Of a DNA stretch of 37,337 nucleotides, positions 24,271 to 33,187 are shown one piece after another (position 1 is the first letter of the stretch; each line of letters begins with the position of its first letter). The stretch lies in NCBI GenBank assembly GCA_945870455.1, contig CAMBSL010000027.1:1-37337 (forward strand), given 5' to 3'. The notes below the pieces were generated by a model. That model searched no databases. It was not told the origin of the DNA and was given only the letters and a program-made list of their open reading frames with translations. This DNA comes from Pirellula staleyi DSM 6068. GTDB taxonomy: Bacteria; Planctomycetota; Planctomycetia; Pirellulales; Pirellulaceae. The translations under genes and the position numbers were made by a program.

Positions 24271-26760
24271 ATGCACATGGAATCGAAATGGGGATTTTTG
24301 CGATCTTGGTTGTTGGCCACCATCATGCTTTTGCCGTCAGCCAATGCGTATGACGAGAATCCAGATCTTGATAGACAAGCGACTTCGCTCTTGCGTCGGG
24401 AATGCTTTTCCTGCCACGGTCCAGACAAACAAGAAGCCAATCTTCGCTTGGACTCGCTCCGTTTTCTTTGGTCCGGCGGTGACAATGGGCCAGTGCTGGA
24501 AAAAGCCGAAAACACGGATGAGTTATCGCTCGAGTCGACTTTATTGGCCAGAGTCGAACACGAAGATGGCGATTTGGTCATGCCCCCAAAGCGTCCCTTG
24601 AATGCGAGCGAACTAGCAGTCCTCAAGGCCTGGGTAAAGTCAGGTGCCAAGTGGCCACCGGATGTCCCAACCATGCAAACGGACGGACAACCTGTTGCCG
24701 AACTAGGGGATGCCTGGTCGGATTCCAAAAACCCAATACGAGTTCTGTTCGGTGGTAATCGACTGGACTTATGGTCTCTTCAACCCATTGTTCGACCCCT
24801 TGTTCCGGAAGTTGTCGACGTGCAATGGTGCCGAAATCCCATCGACCGATTTGTTCTAGCCCATTGGGAAGCGAAACAACTCGCACCCGCTCAGATCGCT
24901 TCCGACCAAGCACTCGTCCGTCGGGTATTCCTCGATGTCATCGGTTTGCCTCCAACGTTTGAGCAAGTTCAAGCGTACGTGCATGACACATCGCCCGACA
25001 AATACGATCGTTTGTTAGAGGAAAGAATGCTGTCACCTGAGTTCGGAGTCCATTGGGCGCGGACATGGCTGGACGTCGTGCGATATAGCGACAGCAATGG
25101 ATTCGATTGGGATGAATTCAGGCCCAACGCTTGGCGGTACCGTGACTATGTTGTTCGGGCTTTGAATCGAGATATGCCTTACGACCAATTTGTAGAGCAA
25201 CAATTAGCCGGCGATGAGTTACTCGATGGTCCCCCCAAGAACATCGACGAACAAGATTGCCTGATCGCAACCGGTTATTTGCGACTTGGTCCTCAAGACA
25301 ACGCGGCTGCATTGTTTAACGAGCAAGATCGCGCGCGAGCCGAGCTGCTATCGGACCTCACGGAAACAACCGCCAACGCCATGCTCGGTCTGACCATGTC
25401 TTGCTGTCGATGTCACGATCACAAGACCGATCCGCTTTCGCATGCGGACCACTATCGCATGCGAGCTTTCTTCGCCGCCAGTCAACACGCGGACAAAGTC
25501 CCTATCGATTTAAGTGACGAACAGCAATCCATTGGGCAGCACAATAAGCTCATCGACGAATCCATCGAACGATCCAATGAAATGATCGCAACAATCGTCA
25601 ACGCAGTCATCGCTCGGCAACCGCAAAAAATCGACGAAAACCAAGCCAAGGAGTGCATGACGCCTGAAGAACGCGAGAGCGTTGCAACGGAAAAATCGAA
25701 GATCGAATTGCTGAAGCAAACCAAGCGTTCGTTCACCCAAGGGCTGTTGATGCAGGACAAGCCAAATGCATTGCAACCGATTTTTGTTTTGGCAGGTGGC
25801 GACCATCTGAGCCCCAAGGAACCTGTGGAACCAGGTTTCCCATCCGTCTTGTTCCCGAATCCGCCCATATTGGCAAAACCCAAAAATCCGTCGTCGACGG
25901 GCCGGCGGTTGACGCTGGCTCGCTGGATCGCGTCTCCTGATAATCCGTGGGCCGCGAGAGTTTTGGTCAATCGCATTTGGCAAAGCTATTTTGGACAAGG
26001 CATCGTAGAAACCCCAAACGACTTCGGAGTAACCGGTTCACCACCGACGCACCCTGAACTGCTCGATTACCTTGCCTCCGAGTTAATCGATAGCGGGTGG
26101 TCGATCAAGCATATCCATAGACTGATTATTGGCAGCAGTACGTATCGACAACAATCGATTGGAAATGAAACGTCGTCTGAGCAGGATCCACGGGCAACGT
26201 TGCATATTCATTTGAGGCGCATGAGTGCCGAACAGCTTCGCGACTCGATTTTGAAAGTATCGGGCTTGCTACAGGAAAAAGCAGGCGGACCACCTGTTTG
26301 GCCCGTGCTGGATGAGCAGACCTTGGCAGCCAATCCGGCGGTCCTCGATGACAATGAAACCAAGACCAAAGGCTGGTACCCATCTCCCGAATCCGATCAA
26401 ACCGTTCGTAGTTTGTACTTGATCCAGAAGCGAACGATTCGCATCCCTTGGCTTGAAACGTTTGATTTGCCTGAAAACATGGTTTCCTGCGGACGCCGCG
26501 AAAGTTCCATCGTGGCACCTCAGTCATTGGCCTTGATGAATGGTAGCCTGACCTTGCAAGCAGCCGAAAAAATGGCAGCTACGATCCAAAACGAATCGAC
26601 GGAGGCAGAACGACAGGTCACGCAAGGTTTTCGTGACATTTTGCAAAGAGACCCGAGAGAAGATGAGCGAGATTCCTGCAAAACCTTCTTAGCAACTCGA
26701 ACGTTGGTCGAGCTATGTTTAGTACTGCTCAACACAAACGAATTCGGGTTCATCGAGTAG
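24271..26760 (+). CDS. PSCyt1-DUF1549-DUF1553 protein
   Basis: An 829-aa planctomycete-type protein. After a short signal ('FLRSWLLATIMLLPSANA') comes a c-type cytochrome domain with the haem motif CFSCH in 'LLRRECFSCHGPDKQEANLR' and the distal 'DGDLVMPPKRPL'. DUF1549 follows ('FVLAHWEAKQLAP', 'RRVFLDVIGLPPT', 'WARTWLDVVRYSDSNGFDWD'), with 'MLGLTMSCCRCHDHKTDPLS' holding a second CxxCH-type site. DUF1553 closes it ('RRLTLARWIASPDNPWAARV', 'NRIWQSYFGQGIVETPNDFG', 'IIGSSTYRQQS'). It would act in the periplasm with the DUF1501 partner, as the adjacent starts suggest. An alternative start is the ATG two codons later. Confidence 0.93.
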   Translation: MHMESKWGFLRSWLLATIMLLPSANAYDENPDLDRQATSLLRRECFSCHGPDKQEANLRLDSLRFLWSGGDNGPVLEKAENTDELSLESTLLARVEHEDGDLVMPPKRPLNASELAVLKAWVKSGAKWPPDVPTMQTDGQPVAELGDAWSDSKNPIRVLFGGNRLDLWSLQPIVRPLVPEVVDVQWCRNPIDRFVLAHWEAKQLAPAQIASDQALVRRVFLDVIGLPPTFEQVQAYVHDTSPDKYDRLLEERMLSPEFGVHWARTWLDVVRYSDSNGFDWDEFRPNAWRYRDYVVRALNRDMPYDQFVEQQLAGDELLDGPPKNIDEQDCLIATGYLRLGPQDNAAALFNEQDRARAELLSDLTETTANAMLGLTMSCCRCHDHKTDPLSHADHYRMRAFFAASQHADKVPIDLSDEQQSIGQHNKLIDESIERSNEMIATIVNAVIARQPQKIDENQAKECMTPEERESVATEKSKIELLKQTKRSFTQGLLMQDKPNALQPIFVLAGGDHLSPKEPVEPGFPSVLFPNPPILAKPKNPSSTGRRLTLARWIASPDNPWAARVLVNRIWQSYFGQGIVETPNDFGVTGSPPTHPELLDYLASELIDSGWSIKHIHRLIIGSSTYRQQSIGNETSSEQDPRATLHIHLRRMSAEQLRDSILKVSGLLQEKAGGPPVWPVLDEQTLAANPAVLDDNETKTKGWYPSPESDQTVRSLYLIQKRTIRIPWLETFDLPENMVSCGRRESSIVAPQSLALMNGSLTLQAAEKMAATIQNESTEAERQVTQGFRDILQRDPREDERDSCKTFLATRTLVELCLVLLNTNEFGFIE

Positions 26761-26772
26761 ATGCCCCACAAC

Positions 26773-28530
26773 TCAGTCTGGCCCTCGTTTAACGGAATCA
26801 TTCCGTTCCAATTCGACCGAATGCATACTCGCAGCACTCGGAGAAAATGAACGCCAAATTTTTTGAGCATTTTTGCTCGGAACGCGGTCGGAGATGAGAG
26901 TGTCCAAGTCAGCCGAAGGTTTGGGGCTGAGTTCCGTCATCAATCGAGCAACGGAGCCACCTCGTAATCCTCGGATTTCTTGTTCAACCGTAAATCGGTT
27001 GAACGGCCCTGTCCGCATGCTTGCCGACAATGGAACCTCGACGGTGGAATAGGCTTCAAGCTTAATCTTGATACCTTGGACTAGATCGTCAACAAGCCCC
27101 AGATAGGATCCATGGTCATTCCAAACGGCAACAAAATCATGCGAAGCTCGTGCACAACAACGAAAGGCTCCCGTGGAATCCGATTGCTGCAAAATAGGGT
27201 TGGGGCAAGATAAGAAGTTCACCAAGGGATCCAGCCCTTTCGAGATAGGAATTAGGCCATGCGAGACAAACAATACGTTGGCCGCAGCCGCGCTTTCGCC
27301 ATCGGGATTCAAGACGAAAGCAAGGTCCTTTCGTTCCGGAAGAGGTTTCCGTAATCGAAACTCTTGCAATGGTTTTATGTCGGTTTTGTCATCTAGCTTG
27401 AACCGTAAACTTTCAAAACCTATCGCATGAATCGCAACTTCTTTGCATTCGTCGCGTGGTATGGACTCGATCGCAAACTGTCCATTCGTTCCTAAAATCG
27501 CATTTTTCGGAACGGATGTGATTAAATTCCATGGAACAAGTTCCTGTCTCAACGCCCGGTAGGTGGCGGCACTTGATTCGGGATTCTCCGGATTGTGGAC
27601 CACCATAAATCGATCGATCGGAGCGCCGGTTTCAGCGTCCAAAACTCGGCTTCCAAATTGAGAGGTAGGGTTGAGAACAATCGCCTGGGATCGAGCTCCG
27701 TCAACTTCGACTGGAATCCACGCATCGTGATAGCCAGACTTGGTGGCTTTGAAAACCAAGCGACCGATAGGAGCCTTGGACCAAATTACGTTCCCTTGTT
27801 GATTGGACTTTGCCGACCACTCGATCGCTTTCGAGTCCTCCCAACATTCCAAGGAAACGTCCACATCCTCCAACCCTTCACCGCTGGCATTGGCGAAATG
27901 GAGTTGGAGCGAGGTCGGCTTCTTGAGTTCAATCAAAAGCACATTCGTACTGTCGGAAATGCCATAGTCCTTGAAACCCGTCTCGCCGGAAGGCATAACG
28001 ACTCGAAGCTTTGCTCCGTTGCCTGCAACACCCCGAAAATCAAACCAACCTCGATTGTCGGAGCGTGTCATGAAATTAGCAGGCGAGAAGTACCTAGAAT
28101 CCTCGCTCGAGGAAATGAGTGCACCCTCAACCTCTCGGTCTTGATCGTCCACCACGTAACCTTGGACCGATTGGGCTGATTGCAGCTGTATTTCTTGCTT
28201 TTGGAAGACATCGAGCGGAATCGGTCGTGGAAGAGTACCAAATTTTCTAGTTTCCAGAACGTAGATCTTCGGATACTGCGAAACGTCCCATTGCCAATTT
28301 CCATTGAAATCTGTCTTGACGCGAATGCGCTCGATCTCGTCTTTGGACATGGATGGATCGAACAGCGATGGCACCAAGTCAACTCCGGCGATTGGCTTGC
28401 CATCTTCGTCAACGACAGTTCCAAACGCTCGGTACCGTTCGTTGGATTGCAATGTGGTTTCTTGTGAAAAAACGCTTCCAGAACAAAGCAGAAAGACGAG
28501 CAAGTAAAAGAAAGTGCGAGTTAGGAACAT
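26773..28530 (-). CDS. Secreted protein with carboxypeptidase-regulatory-like domains
   Basis: A 585-aa exported protein with a clear signal peptide ('FFYLLVFLLCSGSVFSQ'). Several beta-sandwich units of the carboxypeptidase regulatory type can be followed: 'AFGTVVDEDGKPIAGVDLVP', 'VQGYVVDDQDREVEGALISS', 'LQLHFANASGEGLEDVDVSL' and 'GSRVLDAETGAPIDRFMVVH'. Such proteins are usual in planctomycetes, often at the cell surface, but no catalytic domain is visible here. It ends 12 bases from the convergent PSCyt1 gene. The C-terminal segment after about residue 520 is low in recognisable motifs. Confidence 0.8.
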   Translation of the reverse strand: MFLTRTFFYLLVFLLCSGSVFSQETTLQSNERYRAFGTVVDEDGKPIAGVDLVPSLFDPSMSKDEIERIRVKTDFNGNWQWDVSQYPKIYVLETRKFGTLPRPIPLDVFQKQEIQLQSAQSVQGYVVDDQDREVEGALISSSEDSRYFSPANFMTRSDNRGWFDFRGVAGNGAKLRVVMPSGETGFKDYGISDSTNVLLIELKKPTSLQLHFANASGEGLEDVDVSLECWEDSKAIEWSAKSNQQGNVIWSKAPIGRLVFKATKSGYHDAWIPVEVDGARSQAIVLNPTSQFGSRVLDAETGAPIDRFMVVHNPENPESSAATYRALRQELVPWNLITSVPKNAILGTNGQFAIESIPRDECKEVAIHAIGFESLRFKLDDKTDIKPLQEFRLRKPLPERKDLAFVLNPDGESAAAANVLFVSHGLIPISKGLDPLVNFLSCPNPILQQSDSTGAFRCCARASHDFVAVWNDHGSYLGLVDDLVQGIKIKLEAYSTVEVPLSASMRTGPFNRFTVEQEIRGLRGGSVARLMTELSPKPSADLDTLISDRVPSKNAQKIWRSFSPSAASMHSVELERNDSVKRGPD

Positions 28531-28779
28531 GTTGTACGAGTATTTCCCGCTTAATTCAGGGGTGTGTGGTTGTTGTGCAGGAGCCTCCGGTCTGTTGGTC
28601 TCATGCTACCACTTTCCGTCCACACGTGCGAGCAACCCACACCCCGCCTTCGGCACCTACCTCCCTCGCGATGCCATCGCCCATGACGCCGACGCAATTC
28701 ACCGAATTAGCGATGGCCTCCACTTCTGCATCGAACAAGTTGCCGCGAACAACCTCGATCATTTACCGCTCCCAATCCC
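28531..28779. other. Gap without a convincing gene
   Basis: An open frame on the + strand runs from 28514 through this stretch ('RDAIAHDADAIHRISDGLHF') into the repeats at 28780 and 28880. It may be the relic of a gene, but nothing in it is recognised and its end lies entirely in repeat sequence. Confidence 0.4.
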
Positions 28780-28834
28780 AACCCGACGCATAAGCGAGGG
28801 ATTGCTGTCGGCTCCTCGCTCACGTGCACGGGTT
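28780..28834. repeat. Dispersed palindromic repeat, copy 2
   Basis: The second copy of the element at 4016-4069: aacccgacgcataagcgagg, a short loop, then cctcgctcacgtgcacgggt. A perfect 16-base palindrome cacgagcgcgctcgtg follows near 28847-28862. Confidence 0.85.
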
Positions 28835-28879
28835 ACCATCGCGTGGCACGAGCGCGCTCGTGAACCCATGTGCGAGACG

Positions 28880-29049
28880 CCTCATCTTTACCCACATTTC
28901 AGAACACGCTAAACTCGAACCGCCAATGGATCTGCGTGATCTCCGTGCGTTTTCTCCCCCTCGCCCCGCTTCGGGGAGAGGGGGTCGGGGGGTGAGGGGG
29001 AGAGCCATGACATGGTAGCCTCCGGTTCAGTTATTTGTTAACGCTTCGG
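28880..29049. repeat. Dispersed element, copy 3 (partial)
   Basis: Begins with cctcatctttacccacat, identical to the inner half of the left terminal repeat of the 295-bp element. It continues with actcgaa…aatggatctgcgtgat, a GC-rich hairpin with ggggggtgaggggg, and tagcctccggttcagttatt as in copies 1 and 2. The far end is missing. Confidence 0.75.
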
Positions 29050-29119
29050 GTTGTGATTGACATGGTTCTTTGAGCATCGATCATACAGGTTCCTCGACTA
29101 ATTCGTCTTCGGCTTCCGA

Positions 29120-29242
29120 TCAATCTGCTTCGCCTAGTTCTCTATCAGCAAGCTCGGCGGCTTCTTCAGCAATGTCGGCTGGTTGAGTGCCTGCGAATTC
29201 TCGGGTGTCCAGTCGATCATGGTCAAAGAGAAATTCTGTCAT
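29120..29242 (-). CDS. Small 40-aa reading frame, doubtful
   Basis: The frame reads 'MTEFLFDHDRLDTREFAGTQ' then 'PADIAEEAAELADRELGEAD'. It is acidic and helical, and the composition looks protein-like. In-frame codons continue after the stop (SEAEDELVEEPV). No family is recognised. It may be the relic of a larger gene. Confidence 0.25.
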   Translation of the reverse strand: MTEFLFDHDRLDTREFAGTQPADIAEEAAELADRELGEAD

Positions 29243-29254
29243 GGTTTCGTCGAT

Positions 29255-29300
29255 TCGATTACGAGTACGAGCACCGTTTCACTGAGCACGAGCACGGCCA
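29255..29300 (+). repeat. GAGTAC/GAGCAC-type repeat encoding EYEHRFTEHE-like tail
   Basis: One frame reads 'RFDYEYEHRFTEHEHGQCE'. Tails of this kind occur at the end of four-helix-bundle (S23-type) proteins in planctomycetes, so this could be the last scrap of such a gene. No helix-bundle domain is left upstream. Confidence 0.35.
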
Positions 29301-29475
29301 ATGCGAACGAGCCATTCGGCAAACTCCTAAATGACAAGCTGGAAGCCTATCCCACTGCCTTAGCATAGCCAATCGGGCAAGACACCAAGTGCCGGTAACT
29401 CAACCATTTGAACCTTTTCGATGGCGCTGATCGCCATCAATTGATCGAGCGCGATTTTGGGCGGAATGCCATCTA
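29301..29475. repeat. Left 175-bp direct repeat of the second island (duplicate serA 3' end)
   Basis: It matches 36739-36913 in the same orientation at 171 of 175 positions. On the minus strand 29360-29475 reproduces the last 38 codons of serA, including 'EKVQMVELPALGVLPDWL', with only Ser changed to Cys before the stop. Three of the four differences lie outside the coding part. Confidence 0.95.
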
Positions 29476-29727
29476 TTCATCCGATTCCGCATCATTCGAT
29501 TCAGCCGGCGCTCGATAAACATTACTGAGCGTCTGCCCGTGATCGTCCTTCCATTCGATCCAGCCATTGGCCGAACGACCGAGCACAACAGCGGCTGCGG
29601 TGCTAGGAGATGAGAATAGAAAATCTTGAGTGAAGATATACTCGCCATCGCGTTCTTCCATCACGCCCGATGCAATCAGCTTATCGCGTTGGCAGGTAGA
29701 TTTGAATTGTCTTTGCGGTTGCAGTGG
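29473..29727 (-). pseudogene. DUF4357 domain fragment at the left edge of the island
   Basis: The open frame encodes 'CQRDKLIASGVMEERDGE' and 'YIFTQDFLFSSPSTAAAVVL' followed by 'GRSANGWIEWKDDHGQTL', the DUF4357 domain found at the C-terminus of GIY-YIG nuclease-like and restriction-associated proteins. A TGA at 29728-29730 closes the frame upstream, so the N-terminal part is lost. Its own stop, TAG at 29473-29475, consists of the last three bases of the direct repeat, so the original C-terminus was cut at the junction. An inner ATG at 29664 could start a 63-aa peptide. The stretch from 29731 to 29831 shows only a weak TTGACT (29777) as a possible promoter element for the operon. Confidence 0.65.
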
Positions 29728-29831
29728 TCATTGTTTGAGGGGAAATGGTCGGTAAGGGCTGAATCGAGTACACTATTTGACTGCATTTCCAACGGTTCAG
29801 GTACTCCCATGTAGCCTATTTGTCAATTGCC

Positions 29832-32366
29832 ATGAATGAAGCCTCCGCCAGAATCAAGATTAATAAGCTGCTGGAGTCAGCGGGCTGGCGTTTCTTTGCA
29901 AATGCAAACGGCCCAGCTAATGTGCAACTTGAACCAAACGTTTCGTTGAAAGCTCAGGAACTCGACGCGCTGGGTGAGAATTTCGAAAGAGCAAGTAAAG
30001 GCTACATCGATTTCTTGCTGCTCAATGAGAAGAGTTTTCCATTTATTGTGTTGGAGGCTAAGTCTGAAGACAAGCACCCGCTCGTTGGAAAAGAGCAAGC
30101 ACGCAAATACGCCAAATCGCAAAACTGCCGATTCGTTATTCTATCTAACGGCAACCTCCATTATTTCTGGGACCTCGAGCGTGGCAATCCCTACATAATC
30201 ACATCATTCCCTACACCAACTTCGGTCGAGGGTTATGAAAAGAGTGTTCCTGATCCCAAACGATTGGTCGAAGAGATTGTCGCAGACGATTATGTTGTAC
30301 TCACCCAACGACCAAATTATGCTTCCGAAGCCGCATGGAAGAACGAGAGCGAGCGCCAGCAATTTATAACCGTTAACGGCCTTCGTTTTCTCAGGCCCTA
30401 TCAGAAGAAAGCGATGTTTGCGGTTCAGGACGCTGTGAAACTTGGCCACGATCGGTTCTTGTTGGAGATGGCCACAGGAACCGGAAAGACCCTCACGTCT
30501 GCGGCGTTGATTAAACTCTTTCTTCGCACGGGAAATTGTCAGCGAGTATTGTTCCTTGTGGACAGGCTGGAACTCGAGGACCAAGCGTTGAAGGCGTTCA
30601 AGAAGACGCTCGCCAACGACTACAAAGCGGTCATTTACAAAGAGAATCGAGGCGATTGGCGTCACGCAGAGATTGTTGTTTCCACAGTTCAGTCGCTGCT
30701 TTTTAACAACAAATATCAAAGCCATTTCTCTCCAACCGATTTCGATCTGGTTATCTCAGATGAAGCACATCGCTCGATTGGCGGAAACGCAAGATCGGTA
30801 TTCGACTTCTTTGTTGGATACAAACTTGGATTGACAGCTACGCCTCGCGATTACCTCAAGAAGTTTGACAAGGAGGAATCAAAATCAAAGGACCCTCGCG
30901 AACTTGAACGCCGACTATTGCTCGACACCTATCGAACCTTCGGATGCGATAATGGATTACCAACCTTCCGGTACTCGCTACTCGACGGCGTGAAAGAAGG
31001 TTTTTTGATCAGCCCAACAGTCGTCGATGCAAGGAGTGGTGTTACGACTAAACTCTTGGCAAAGGAAGGGTTCGTGGTCGAGTTCAAGGACGATCAAGGG
31101 GGGGACAGCAAGGCGATCTACAAACAGCGGCAATTCGAAAAACAATTCTTCTCCCCTGCAACCAACCAACTCTTCTGCAAGACCTTTCTCGAACACTCGC
31201 TTCGCGATCCAGTGAGCGGCGAAGTCGGTAAGTCCATCGTGTTTGCAGTTAGCCAGTCTCACGCGGGTAGGATAACCGAGATCTTTAACGAGATGGCGCA
31301 TCGGATGTTTCCTGGTAAATATCAGTCGGATTTCGCGGTGCAGGTAACATCCGATGTGGATTTGCCTCAGCAACTCTCAATCAATTTCACGAATAACAAT
31401 TTACTTGGCTCGGGCAACTTCATTCCTAACTACAAAACGAGCAAAGCGAGAGTGTGCGTAACCGTCGGAATGATGACCACGGGATACGACTGCCCAGACA
31501 TCTTGAACCTCGGATTGTTCCGTCCCGTTTTTTCCCCAACGGACTTTATCCAAATCAAAGGACGCGGTACTCGCAAACATGACTTCCGGGAACAATTGTT
31601 TGATGAAGCAATCAAGGAGAATGTAGCTTTGCCCAACAAGGTGACCTTCAAGCTTTTCGATTTCTTTGCCAACTGCGAGTACTTCGAAGACGAATACGAT
31701 TACGACCAGGTCTTAAAGCTCCCACAACCGAAATCGACTCCAGAGGATGGTGGCGATACCGGTGGCGGCACACCGCGCACGGTAACTTACGAGCACCTGG
31801 GCGGAGATATTCTCGACACCATCAAAGAAGAGATTATCGGTGTCGAGGGAATGAAGATCGATCGCATGTTCTACGAGAAGTTCGAAGAACGAATACGCGT
31901 CAATCAGTTCATCGCTTCCAGCGTCGAAGCAGGCCAGTGGGATCGCGTGATAGATTACGTGAATACCGAGCTCTTTGGGAAACCAGACGAATACTATTCA
32001 CTCGACAAGCTCCGTAAAGCAGCGGCAGTCGATCGGCGGCTAAGCTTGCGAGAGATCTTGGAAAAGGTCTTTGGACTCATTCCCCGTTTCAAATCAAAGG
32101 ATGAGTTACTCGAGGAAGAGTTTGCTAAATTCGTTGCTGATTGCAAACCGGACGAAGCCGAAGCCATTCCAGCCATCAAGACCTATTTCAAAGCCTACGT
32201 CACCAGCGACCTAGTTCGACACATCATCGACTCAGGCCAACTCACGGATCTCGCAACGAATCCGGTTTTTTCAACGAAGGACTTTCGGGCCGTGCCCGCC
32301 AAGTATCGTCCGCTGGTGCCAGCGTACGTCAAGGATTACGTTTCACTAAATCGTTTCGCAGCATGA
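29832..32366 (+). CDS. hsdR: Type I restriction endonuclease subunit R (EcoEI-like HsdR)
   Basis: An 844-aa motor/nuclease subunit. The order is: PD-(D/E)XK nuclease with 'IDFLLLNEKSFPFIVLEAKS' (about residues 59-78), then helicase Walker A 'EMATGTGKTLTS' (about 212), 'VISDEAHRSIG' (about 308) and 'LGLTATPRDY'. These are followed by motif V/VI 'MMTTGYDCPDILNLGLFRP' and 'FIQIKGRGTRKHDF'. The C-terminal EcoEI-type domain is complete ('SDLVRHIIDSGQLTDLATNP'). It would translocate and cut unmethylated DNA with HsdM and HsdS. I start at the ATG 29832; a TTG four codons upstream is open. The TGA overlaps the ATG of the KilA-N gene. All motifs are intact, unlike the first island's hsdR. Confidence 0.94.
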   Translation: MNEASARIKINKLLESAGWRFFANANGPANVQLEPNVSLKAQELDALGENFERASKGYIDFLLLNEKSFPFIVLEAKSEDKHPLVGKEQARKYAKSQNCRFVILSNGNLHYFWDLERGNPYIITSFPTPTSVEGYEKSVPDPKRLVEEIVADDYVVLTQRPNYASEAAWKNESERQQFITVNGLRFLRPYQKKAMFAVQDAVKLGHDRFLLEMATGTGKTLTSAALIKLFLRTGNCQRVLFLVDRLELEDQALKAFKKTLANDYKAVIYKENRGDWRHAEIVVSTVQSLLFNNKYQSHFSPTDFDLVISDEAHRSIGGNARSVFDFFVGYKLGLTATPRDYLKKFDKEESKSKDPRELERRLLLDTYRTFGCDNGLPTFRYSLLDGVKEGFLISPTVVDARSGVTTKLLAKEGFVVEFKDDQGGDSKAIYKQRQFEKQFFSPATNQLFCKTFLEHSLRDPVSGEVGKSIVFAVSQSHAGRITEIFNEMAHRMFPGKYQSDFAVQVTSDVDLPQQLSINFTNNNLLGSGNFIPNYKTSKARVCVTVGMMTTGYDCPDILNLGLFRPVFSPTDFIQIKGRGTRKHDFREQLFDEAIKENVALPNKVTFKLFDFFANCEYFEDEYDYDQVLKLPQPKSTPEDGGDTGGGTPRTVTYEHLGGDILDTIKEEIIGVEGMKIDRMFYEKFEERIRVNQFIASSVEAGQWDRVIDYVNTELFGKPDEYYSLDKLRKAAAVDRRLSLREILEKVFGLIPRFKSKDELLEEEFAKFVADCKPDEAEAIPAIKTYFKAYVTSDLVRHIIDSGQLTDLATNPVFSTKDFRAVPAKYRPLVPAYVKDYVSLNRFAA

Positions 32367-33184
32367 CAAAATCTAAAAAATCAACGATTGACGTCCAGGG
32401 AACAGCAATCGCAATCATAACCAACGCGGAGGGTGACTACATCTCACTAACCGATATGTTACGAGCCAAGGATGGTGAGTTTTTTATCTCCGACTGGCTC
32501 CGAAATCGCAATACTGTCGAGTTTCTTGGGATTTGGGAGTCCGTTTTCAATCCTGCTTTTAATTATGGCGAATTCGCCACAATTAAAAGTCAAGCAGGTC
32601 TGAACAGCTACAAGATCAGCGTGAAAGAATGGGTTGAAAAGACAAACGCCATTGGTCTGAAAGCCAGTCCTGGTCGATATGGTGGCACGTTCGCCCATCC
32701 AGATATCGCCTTCGAATTTGGCATGTGGATCAGCCCTGAATTCAAAATTTATCTCGTCAAAGAATTCCGACGCCTGAAGGAGGACGAGAACAACCGTCTC
32801 CATCTCGGCTGGAATCTCCAACGTACCCTGGCAAAAATCAATTACCGCATTCACACCGACGCAATCAAGGAAACCTTGCTCCCTGTCGCGATTACCAAAC
32901 AACAGGCGTCCTATGTTTACGCAAACGAAGCCGACCTGCTCAATGTGGCTCTCTTTGGACTGACCGCAAAGCAATGGCGTGAAGCAAATCCTGATGCTGA
33001 AGGCAATATCCGCGATCATGCCCCTCTCGAACAACTGGTGGTTCTGTCCAATCTAGAGAGTCTGAACTCTGTCCTCATCAGGCAGGGCTTATCACAACCA
33101 GAGCGACTTCAAAAGCTCAACGAAATTGCGATTACACAAATGCGCACGCTCCTCTCTGACAACAACTTGAAACGACTCAAATAG
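32363..33184 (+). CDS. KilA-N domain protein in the type I operon
   Basis: A 273-aa protein with an N-terminal KilA-N domain ('ISLTDMLRAKDGEFFISDWL', 'NRNTVEFLGIWESVFNP', 'GGTFAHPDIAFEFGMWISPE', 'FKIYLVKEFRRLKED'). This fold is common in phage and plasmid regulators and binds DNA. The C-terminal half is helical and unrecognised. The ATG at 32363 overlaps the hsdR TGA, and the gene is followed after three bases by the hsdMS ATG. KilA-N genes do occur within type I operons; the role there, possibly regulation or DNA-end control, is unproven. Confidence 0.88.
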   Translation: MTKSKKSTIDVQGTAIAIITNAEGDYISLTDMLRAKDGEFFISDWLRNRNTVEFLGIWESVFNPAFNYGEFATIKSQAGLNSYKISVKEWVEKTNAIGLKASPGRYGGTFAHPDIAFEFGMWISPEFKIYLVKEFRRLKEDENNRLHLGWNLQRTLAKINYRIHTDAIKETLLPVAITKQQASYVYANEADLLNVALFGLTAKQWREANPDAEGNIRDHAPLEQLVVLSNLESLNSVLIRQGLSQPERLQKLNEIAITQMRTLLSDNNLKRLK

Positions 33185-33187
33185 CTG

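Noticed and set aside
28514-28912. Open frame of 132 aa before the second island
   Set aside because: The C-terminal third is translated from dispersed repeats; the middle looks protein-like but could not be assigned, so it is only mentioned as a possible relic.
29777-29805. Sigma-70 promoter before the second hsdR (TTGACT, 17 bases, GGTACT)
   Set aside because: The second box matches only half of the consensus; not strong enough to list.
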